This document shows, one piece after another, positions 6,774-11,777 of a stretch of DNA of 11,777 bases. The notes under the pieces were generated by a model. The model saw only the letters and a program-made list of their open reading frames with translations, did not search any database and was not told the DNA's origin. How positions within the stretch are numbered: position 1 is the stretch's first letter; each line of letters starts with the position of its first letter. Made by a program: the position numbers and the translations under genes. The stretch spans positions 6,336 through 18,112 of the forward strand of contig JABMDE010000025.1 in assembly GCA_015904055.1 (NCBI GenBank), read 5' to 3'. This DNA is from Nitrospira sp. GTDB taxonomy: Bacteria > Nitrospirota > Nitrospiria > Nitrospirales > Nitrospiraceae.

Positions 6774-7586
6774 ATGCAACCGAAGATGCGACACATGTAT
6801 ATCGCCCTGTTTCTACTGTTTCCTTTATTTGTGTTCAACGCTGCAGCGGAAACACTGCCCGCAGGCGAGGAGATTGCCCGCCGTATCAACGCCCGTGATG
6901 AAGGAGAAGTCGTGTCACGTTTTGTGACGATGGCCATGACGGACCGAAGCGGCACTGAACGGGTTCGGGAAACCAAAAGCTTTCGTAAGTATTTCGGCAA
7001 AGAGAAGCGGACCGTTATCTTCTATTTGAGTCCTGCCAACATTAAGGACACGGCGTTTTTAACCTACGATTATCCCGAAGTCGATCGCGATGACGATCAA
7101 TGGTTGTACTTGCCCGCCGTCAGAAAAGTTCGCCGTATTTCCGCGTCTGATCGCGGAGACTACTTTCTCGGGACGGACTTTACGTATGAAGACATTCGCA
7201 TGGAAACCAAGGTTGGGATTGAGGATTACTCTTGGAAAACTCTCGCCGAGGAGACCATCGATGGTCATCGGTGCTTTCTAGTCGAAGAGATTCCCGTAAA
7301 TGAAAAAACCGCCAAGGAATTGGGCTACAGCAAAGTGCAGTCCTGGGTTGATGCCGAGATCTGGATGGTCCGTCAAGCCAAGTACTGGGATGTGGCGGGT
7401 AATCCGTTGAAGACCCTCCAGGTCAGGGAGATCACATTGATCCGGGACATCTGGACAGCCCATCAAATATCCGTCGAAAACCACAAGACCGGCCACAAGA
7501 CGGTGTTTACCTTCAAAGATGTGAACTATGGGCAAAGTGTCAAGGATGAACTGTTCACCGAAGATGGCTTACGACGAGGATTCTAA
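6774..7586 (+). CDS. Periplasmic LolA-like outer membrane lipoprotein-sorting family protein
   Basis: A 270-aa exported protein. The signal peptide is residues 1-25 (hydrophobic YIALFLLFPLFVF, then NAAA before Glu26). The mature part shows the signature of the LolA-like family PF17131: IIFYLSPANIKDTAFLTYDY-type spacing around residues 83-101, the DDQWLYLPAVRKVRRIS motif near 107-121, and the GTDFTYEDI motif that follows. Members are believed to adopt the LolA half-barrel that binds lipid or lipoprotein acyl chains, and they are commonly encoded beside RND exporters. The ATG at 6774 follows a purine-rich ribosome site (AAAGG at 6761-6765) that overlaps the end of the exporter gene. I infer that it takes substrate from the exporter and carries it across the periplasm. 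It is not canonical LolA: it is longer and sits next to no LolB or LolCDE gene. Confidence 0.85.
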   Translation: MQPKMRHMYIALFLLFPLFVFNAAAETLPAGEEIARRINARDEGEVVSRFVTMAMTDRSGTERVRETKSFRKYFGKEKRTVIFYLSPANIKDTAFLTYDYPEVDRDDDQWLYLPAVRKVRRISASDRGDYFLGTDFTYEDIRMETKVGIEDYSWKTLAEETIDGHRCFLVEEIPVNEKTAKELGYSKVQSWVDAEIWMVRQAKYWDVAGNPLKTLQVREITLIRDIWTAHQISVENHKTGHKTVFTFKDVNYGQSVKDELFTEDGLRRGF

Positions 7587-7592
7587 CGGGCC

Positions 7593-8957
7593 ATGGCATG
7601 GCCAAGTGCACAGTGCGGAGCGATTGCGCTGGCTGCCTGGTTTCTTGCCGCCGCCGCGTTCGCCGCAGGGACACCTGAGGATGGTGAATCGGCGAAGCCG
7701 AACCATCTTCGTGTCAGCGCAATCCTTGAATCGGAAGGGGCCTATGGGATCACTCGTGATCGGGCTAGTAAGCTGGAATTCATCATTGATCCTCAACTGG
7801 AGTATCGATTCAGCGAGGACACGCGAGTCACCGCTATTGCCAGGCTGTATTCCGAAGGGTTCGACTACCTTGAACCCGGCCGACCGAGCCAGGCGGAGGT
7901 TGCACCCAATTCCCGTCGTCTGCTGCTGGGGGACCGCAGCGACATCGAACTACGGGAGTTTTATCTGAAGACCTTGCTCTGGGGGACCCATCTGACCCTC
8001 GGAAAGCAACAGGTCGTGTGGGGCAAGGCGGATGGCTTGAAGCTGCTTGACGTGGTTAACCCTCAAAATTTCCGAGAGTTCATTCTCGACAACTTCGACG
8101 ACTCCCGTATTCCGCTCTGGACATTGAATGCCGAATTGTCCATTGGAGGGGGTAATTTGCAATTTCTATGGATACCGGATCGCAGCAATCATCAGCTGCC
8201 TAAAACGGACGCTACCTTTGCCTTCACCTCACCTCTGATAGTTCCTCAAGCGCCCCCCGGTGCTGCGGTGAATCTTCGATCTATTGAACGTCCCAACAAT
8301 GTCGTCACCGATTCTGATATCGGCATGCGATTTTCAAGATTTTGGCATGGCTGGGACCTTACCGTGAACTACCTTTACCATTATGCGGATTTTCCTGTGT
8401 TCTTTCAGTCAGTGCTTCTCGCTCCCGACGGTGCCACGGTTACGGTGAACCCTCGTTATGAACGCAATCATCTCATCGGGGGGTCGTTCAGCAATGCCTT
8501 CGGCAATCTGACCGTGCGCGGTGAAGCAACGTACAATACCGATCGATTCGTGTTGACCACGAATCGGAATGGCGGTGATGGGGTCATCAAGACTGGTGAA
8601 ATAGCCTATGTCATAGGGCTGGATTGGTTCGGCATTCAGGATTCTCTGGTGAGTGTTCAGTTGTTTCAAAGCTGGTTACTCAATCCCGCCCAGGGCATTG
8701 TCCGTGAGGCCCTGGATACGACGACCACCCTATTGCTCAGGCGGCACTTTTTGAATGAGACGTTGGAAGCAGAAATGTTATGGCTACACAATGTGAACTT
8801 CGGTGACGGCCTGATCAGGCCCAAGGTGAGTTATGAGTTGAGGGATAACATGAAAATTTGGACAGGCTTTGACCTGCTTTATGGTGATCATAACGGCCTG
8901 TTTGGACAATTTGATCGGAACGATAGACTCGTGATTGGAATGGAACTGGGGCTTTAA
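7593..8957 (+). CDS. Outer membrane beta-barrel protein, DUF1302-like
   Basis: A 454-aa exported protein starting 6 nt after the LolA-like gene. The signal peptide ends near AAFAAG (about residue 25). The most diagnostic stretch is around residues 124-174: a REFYLKTLLWG segment, LGKQQVVWGKADGLKLLDVV, then NPQNFREFILDNFDDSRIPLW, which I recognise as the core of the DUF1302 family. The remainder shows alternating hydrophobic and polar strands typical of a beta-barrel, ending in RLVIGMELGL. The final residue is Leu rather than the usual Phe. DUF1302 proteins are uncharacterised, are thought to be outer membrane, and are often found near RND exporters and LolA-like or DUF1329 proteins. It is somewhat short for the family. 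GAGGA at 7576-7580 is the likely ribosome site. It is the last gene of the operon and a plausible outer-membrane exit or receptor. Confidence 0.82.
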   Translation: MAWPSAQCGAIALAAWFLAAAAFAAGTPEDGESAKPNHLRVSAILESEGAYGITRDRASKLEFIIDPQLEYRFSEDTRVTAIARLYSEGFDYLEPGRPSQAEVAPNSRRLLLGDRSDIELREFYLKTLLWGTHLTLGKQQVVWGKADGLKLLDVVNPQNFREFILDNFDDSRIPLWTLNAELSIGGGNLQFLWIPDRSNHQLPKTDATFAFTSPLIVPQAPPGAAVNLRSIERPNNVVTDSDIGMRFSRFWHGWDLTVNYLYHYADFPVFFQSVLLAPDGATVTVNPRYERNHLIGGSFSNAFGNLTVRGEATYNTDRFVLTTNRNGGDGVIKTGEIAYVIGLDWFGIQDSLVSVQLFQSWLLNPAQGIVREALDTTTTLLLRRHFLNETLEAEMLWLHNVNFGDGLIRPKVSYELRDNMKIWTGFDLLYGDHNGLFGQFDRNDRLVIGMELGL

Positions 8958-9101
8958 CCAGTGGTTGTTCCATCCGATGACGGTGGTTGGCTCCCGCAGA
9001 TGGAGAGTAGTGAAACAGAAACGGGCTTGTAGGTTCCGCAGTATCTGGAAAGAATATGGTTCACATTGCTCAACTAGGGAGAGCCTGGGACGGCAAGACG
9101 C

Positions 9102-9480
9102 TCACGTCTCCGCTGCTTGCAGCGCTTTCCGAAGGACTTGAATCGTCAGGGGCGCATTCCCTTCGCTGCGGTTATTCACTAAGACATACGCCTTTCGCTT
9201 CTCTCCCACCGCTTTCTTCACCAGTTCCACAGTGTCTCGCCTCATCTCCGGGAGTTCTTCCACAATCTTCGTGTACGGTTCTGCTCCTTTCTTCGCGACT
9301 TCATAGGACATCTTGAGCGGCGTCAGGAGGCGCAGGACCGTGAAGGGCGCCGTGAAGCGCTCCTCCATCCGTTGATGCTGGTCCCGTAACGACGGCATGT
9401 AAGACCAGTGGATGTAAACATGCGTGACCCCGTGATGCTCTAACACCTTGCGATAGTCAGGACCCAGCAACCCTGCGTTG
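9102..9480 (-). pseudogene. 5'-truncated DUF72 family gene remnant
   Basis: The minus-strand reading frame to the stop at 9102 encodes the C-terminal portion of a DUF72 (YecE-like) protein. It includes HGVTHVYIHWSYMPSLRDQH, FTAPFTVLRLLTPLKMSYE, and the terminal KAYVLVNNRSEGNAP strand that corresponds to the aYvffNNhxxGxA motif. Full DUF72 proteins are roughly 240-300 aa, and only about 120 aa remain. The frame stays open upstream to a stop at 9546-9548, but those residues do not resemble DUF72 and instead coincide with a different small gene read in another frame. The N-terminal half is therefore deleted. The TTG at 9470 is an arbitrary start without a ribosome site, so the product is probably not made or not functional. 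Confidence 0.7.
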
Positions 9481-9621
9481 CTATCCGGTCCATGGCCTGC
9501 CGAAGGGCGTTCCGCAGGGTGTGGCTTGGGGTGACGCCTTGCTGCTCACACCAGACCTGCCAGGGCGCTTTTAACTCACCTCCACCGTGACCGTGGTCGT
9601 CCGTTTCGCCGTCTGCCCCAT
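9440..9621 (-). pseudogene. Frameshifted small ribbon-helix-helix-like gene remnant
   Basis: The ATG at 9621 on the minus strand opens MGQTAKRTTTVTVEVS and then hits a TAA at 9571-9573. Shifting frame at 9577 gives an immediate continuation, ELKAPWQVWCEQQGVTPSHT then LRNALRQAMDRIATQ. A beta strand rich in Thr and Val followed by two helices with a GVTPSxxLRxA motif resembles ribbon-helix-helix DNA-binding proteins of the Arc, MobC or antitoxin type. The two pieces together look like one ancestral small gene broken by a small deletion near 9577. Past about 9478 the frame enters DUF72 sequence out of phase and stops at 9440-9442. The family call is tentative; the frame break itself is clear. 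Confidence 0.45.
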
Positions 9622-9741
9622 CAGCTCACCGACACTAACCCCTGTCGAGACGCCCCACGCCCATTACCCACCTGGGCCGATTCTGGTCGTCGGGGGAAGA
9701 GTCCAAAGGCGGCCATTGGAGGGGCCAAAGAGAGGAAAGAC

Positions 9742-10670
9742 GTAGGGGTCAGATCTTGTTTTGTGCGTCCTAGCAAAGTAAAGTAGGCCGCATGGCCAGA
9801 CCACTCCGCATCGAATTTCCTGGCGCGCTGTACCACGTGACCGCCCGGGGTAACGCTCGGCAAAACATCTTCCTGGCTGACGAAGACCGGCATGGCTTTC
9901 TCAAAGTGCTGGAGCGCGTCGTCTCCCGCTTTCATCTCCTGCTGCACGCCTATTGTCTGATGGACAACCACTTCCATCTGCTCGTGGAAACACCCGATGC
10001 CAATCTGTCGAAAGCCATGCGCCAGCTTAACGGCGTCTATACGCAAGCCTTCAACCGTCGTCATGGCCGAGTCGGCCATGTTCTGCAAGGCCGCTTCAAG
10101 GCGATTGTGGTGGACCGCGAGAGCTATTTGCTGGAACTTTGCAGGTACGTCGTGCTCAATCCGGTGCGCGCCAGGAGCACCCGCAAACCCGATAGCTATC
10201 CGTGGTCGAGCTATCGCGCGACGGCTGGACTCGCACCCACGCCATCGTGTCTGACGGTGGACTGGTTGCTATCCCAATTCGGCCGGCAGCGTGCGGCGGC
10301 TCAGCGGAAGTACCGGGCTTTTGTCGCAGAGGGGATTGGCCTGGGCTCGCCGTGGGAGCATGTTCAGGGGCAGGTGCTGCTCGGCAGTGAACGATTTTTC
10401 GAACGTTTGACACCCGGATTACGAGATATGCGTCCCATCAAAGAGATTCCACGGCAGCAACGGTTTGCCGCCCGACCGAAGCTGAGCCGACTGTTCCCCG
10501 CCGGTTCCCGTATGGACCGCGCGCGACGCAATGAGGCCATTCGTCGTGCGCATCTGGAACACGGCTACAGTCTGTCCGAGGTTGGTCAAGCCGTGGGCTT
10601 GCACTATTCGACGATCAGCCGCATTGTGAATCCCCAAGATGGTGACGAGGCACAGAGCAAGACCCCATAC
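9742..10670. mobile_element. RAYT element with imperfect terminal inverted repeats
   Basis: The left end begins GTAGGGGTCAGATCTTG at 9742, followed by TTTTGTGC (9759-9766). The right end, read on the minus strand from 10670, begins GTATGGGGTCTTG and continues CTCTGTGC. The two align over about 25 bp with a few gaps (shared GGGGTC, TTG and TGTGC blocks) and bracket the transposase gene. The left end starts with GTAG, the tetranucleotide recognised by REP-associated transposases. The right end lies inside the 3' end of the coding sequence. The exact boundaries are my estimate. Confidence 0.5.
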
Positions 10671-10676
10671 CATTAG
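9792..10676 (+). CDS. REP-associated tyrosine transposase (RAYT, Y1 family)
   Basis: A 294-aa single-strand DNA transposase of the IS200-like Y1 superfamily. The N-terminus MARPLRIEFPGALYHVTARG is typical of RAYT proteins. The metal-binding HUH motif is His60-Phe-His62 in DNHFHLLVET. The likely catalytic tyrosine is Tyr119 in CRYVVLNPVRA, followed by the conserved PWSSYRA segment. A C-terminal helix-turn-helix (about 259-277, YSLSEVGQAVGLHYSTISR) is an extension seen in longer members. Such proteins nick single-stranded REP hairpins and are usually domesticated single-copy genes rather than self-mobile ones. The frame is intact and all visible catalytic residues are present. The ATG at 9792 has only a weak ribosome site (AGTAGG, 9782-9787). 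Confidence 0.92.
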   Translation: MARPLRIEFPGALYHVTARGNARQNIFLADEDRHGFLKVLERVVSRFHLLLHAYCLMDNHFHLLVETPDANLSKAMRQLNGVYTQAFNRRHGRVGHVLQGRFKAIVVDRESYLLELCRYVVLNPVRARSTRKPDSYPWSSYRATAGLAPTPSCLTVDWLLSQFGRQRAAAQRKYRAFVAEGIGLGSPWEHVQGQVLLGSERFFERLTPGLRDMRPIKEIPRQQRFAARPKLSRLFPAGSRMDRARRNEAIRRAHLEHGYSLSEVGQAVGLHYSTISRIVNPQDGDEAQSKTPYH

Positions 10677-10709
10677 AAAGCCAGGAGAATCGCTGAAGTT
10701 TGTAGAATG

Positions 10710-10739
10710 TTGTCGCAAGAATATCCTGACCAAGATACT
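10710..10739 (+). promoter_or_regulatory. Possible promoter of the YggL-like gene
   Basis: TTGTCG (10710-10715) and GATACT (10734-10739) are 18 bp apart, predicting a start near 10746 and a short leader before the ATG at 10763. Both boxes are only moderate matches. Confidence 0.3.
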
Positions 10740-10762
10740 CACTAGTTAGGCAGAATTTGCAC

Positions 10763-11143
10763 ATGAGAAAGCGCTTGCGAAAAAAGAAGTACCTCGGTGA
10801 ATTTCGCGTGATGGGTTTCACTGTAGACTGCCACATGCGTCCTGGTCTATCCCGCACGCAGTTCAACCAGTTCACAGATGAGTTCATCGTTCAAGCCATC
10901 GAGGCACACAGCTTAGGGTTCGGGGGAGGCGGTTCATCGGAGTGCGGATGGAGTGGAGTTGTTAGCCACGACGGCCGCTATGCTTCGACGACCGATGTGG
11001 ACAAGGCTGCGGTCCAGCTTTGGTTGGAGCAGCGTTCTGATCTTGAGTCTTTTCGGCTCTCCGTGTTCTGGGATCTCTGGCATGGTTCTAATCCATTTGA
11101 CACGAAAGACGTCGAACCAGAGAGTGGAGCGAGCAGCCACTAG
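10763..11143 (+). CDS. yggL: YggL (DUF469) family ribosome-associated protein
   Basis: A 126-aa basic-start protein. The N-terminus RKRLRKKKYLGEFRVMGF closely fits the RxRRLRKKxxxxEFxxxGF opening of YggL. A helical segment with DEFIVQAIEAHSLGFGGGGS (about 37-56) corresponds to the DxFIxxxIExxxLxFxGxG region, and VQLWLEQRSDLES to the WLxxR region near the end of the domain. The E. coli homologue binds the 50S ribosomal subunit, and the family is also called DUF469. This copy has about 15-20 additional residues at the C-terminus, ending ESGASSH. The ATG at 10763 was preferred to an in-frame TTG at 10757. AGG at 10748-10750 is a weak ribosome site. It lies alone directly after the transposase gene. 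Confidence 0.8.
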   Translation: MRKRLRKKKYLGEFRVMGFTVDCHMRPGLSRTQFNQFTDEFIVQAIEAHSLGFGGGGSSECGWSGVVSHDGRYASTTDVDKAAVQLWLEQRSDLESFRLSVFWDLWHGSNPFDTKDVEPESGASSH

Positions 11144-11253
11144 CCGTCTCGACTTTGAGGCGTCAGAGAGTAGGAGCATTCAGTTCCAGAGTGTGAGCGT
11201 GCGGTCAATGGCTGTCGCTTACTCGGAGCGTAAACCGACTCGCTCTTGATCCT

Positions 11254-11275
11254 GGGATCATCCCTGGATGATCCC
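11254..11275. terminator. Perfect 10-bp inverted repeat between convergent genes
   Basis: GGGATCATCC and GGATGATCCC are perfect reverse complements separated by only CT, and they overlap the stop codon of the methyltransferase gene. A second pair, GAGCG (11226-11230) and CGCTC (11241-11245), lies just beside it. The position between converging genes suggests a bidirectional terminator, but no T-run follows on either strand. A protein-binding palindrome is equally possible. Confidence 0.35.
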
Positions 11276-11777
11276 GATGCAGATGGCGTGGGCGACGAAT
11301 CGGCCGTAGGTCGCGTCCTTGCAGCCGTTCCAGTCCGATTCCACCCAGTAGTTCCGCTTCGAGATCCGCTTGAGAAAATGCTGTGTGGTGAAGGGGCTTT
11401 TGCCGTCGCGCAGTAATCCGTCGAAAAACTTGTTGTAGCCCACCGGTAGGCTCACCACGATCTGTCCGCCGGGGGCAAGGCAGCGGTCCCGAAGATGCTC
11501 GATGGCCTGGAGCAGCTTGGCCGGCTCTCGCGGCTCCTCATCCCATCCGACATGCTCCAGCGTCGAGATGCTCAGAATGAGATCGTAGCGTTCCGTCGGC
11601 GCAAATTCGACGATATCCTGGTTGATCACACCGGGCGCGACTTCGTACTTATCGACCACGTCATGGTGGATCGGGACGTAGTGCGCGAGCACGTTGCCGA
11701 CCTCCAGAATGCGTTCAGTCTGATGGCGAAGCAGAATCTCCCGGAAGATCGGGATCTCGATACCACGCTCGTTTTTC
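11258..11777 (-). CDS. SAM-dependent methyltransferase, C-terminal part (runs off window)
   Basis: The minus-strand frame is open from the window edge to a TGA at 11258-11260, giving at least 173 residues. The beginning is outside the window: the GTG at 11692 sits inside the cofactor motif and is not the start. Reading inward from the edge, ERILEVGNVLAHY is motif I (SAM-binding loop). YDLILSISTLEHVGWDEEP is the motif around the second acidic strand and the catalytic-pocket helix, and LAPGGQIVVSLPVGYN is the post-motif strand. Together these are diagnostic of a class I methyltransferase (Methyltransf_11/23 type). The LEVGNV form, with a single glycine in place of the full GxGxG, is seen in families associated with surface polysaccharide or O-antigen clusters. 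The substrate is unknown. Confidence 0.8.
   Translation of the reverse strand, partial: KNERGIEIPIFREILLRHQTERILEVGNVLAHYVPIHHDVVDKYEVAPGVINQDIVEFAPTERYDLILSISTLEHVGWDEEPREPAKLLQAIEHLRDRCLAPGGQIVVSLPVGYNKFFDGLLRDGKSPFTTQHFLKRISKRNYWVESDWNGCKDATYGRFVAHAICIGIIQG

Noticed and set aside
8958..9101. Gap between the DUF1302-like gene and the DUF72 remnant, examined for a terminator or small RNA
   Set aside because: Only short imperfect repeats (such as TTCC...GGAA near 9035-9051) are present. I could not support any feature.
9111..9124. CGCTGC-TT-GCAGCG palindrome
   Set aside because: It lies within the C-terminal codons of the DUF72 remnant, encodes Ala/Leu/Gln repeats and lacks a T-run, so it is not a convincing terminator.
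9621..10088. A 155-codon minus-strand open frame overlapping the transposase
   Set aside because: Most of it is antisense to the transposase HUH region, and it shows no family resemblance.
1..11777. CRISPR arrays, tRNA or rRNA genes
   Set aside because: No regularly spaced direct repeats, tRNA-like cloverleaf or rRNA-like sequence was seen. The only sizeable direct repeat is the in-gene cytochrome duplication.

Overview
The window looks like a chromosomal segment of a moderately GC-rich Gram-negative bacterium. Periplasmic multiheme c-type cytochromes, an outer-membrane beta-barrel protein and a periplasmic LolA-like protein all imply a double membrane. The combination of paired multiheme cytochromes, a RelE/ParE-type module and a REP-associated transposase would suit a Nitrospira-like (Nitrospirota) genome. 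That assignment is inferred from gene content and is not proven by any marker gene here.

Layout from left to right. (1) 9-2754: two adjacent, paralogous, exported multiheme cytochromes c. The first has five CXXCH sites. The second has six because of an in-frame 165-bp tandem duplication around its fourth heme site. (2) 2794-3336: a compact toxin-antitoxin pair with its own promoter and a 4-nt overlap between the genes. (3) 3574-8957: a MarR-type regulator transcribed leftward, divergent from a rightward three-gene operon. The operon encodes an RND/MMPL-type inner-membrane exporter, a periplasmic LolA-like protein and a DUF1302-like outer-membrane protein. The divergent region carries two back-to-back sigma70-type promoters and a 32-bp near-palindromic operator sitting on the predicted start of the exporter transcript. 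(4) 9102-9621: decayed genes on the minus strand, a 5'-truncated DUF72 gene joined to a frameshifted small DNA-binding-type gene. (5) 9742-10676: a REP-associated tyrosine transposase (RAYT) gene bracketed by imperfect inverted repeats. (6) 10763-11143: a YggL (DUF469)-like gene. (7) 11258-11777: the C-terminal part of a minus-strand SAM-dependent methyltransferase that runs off the window edge.

The most coherent functional unit is the MarR-RND-LolA-like-DUF1302 locus. Its products could together form an inducible route for a hydrophobic substrate from the inner membrane through the periplasm to the outer membrane. The substrate is unknown. The strongest sequence-level oddity is the tandem duplication in the second cytochrome: its two copies differ at seven nucleotides, all synonymous, so both copies appear to have been kept under protein-level selection. 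The region from about 9.1 to 10.7 kb is accessory and scarred, with mobile DNA and broken genes.
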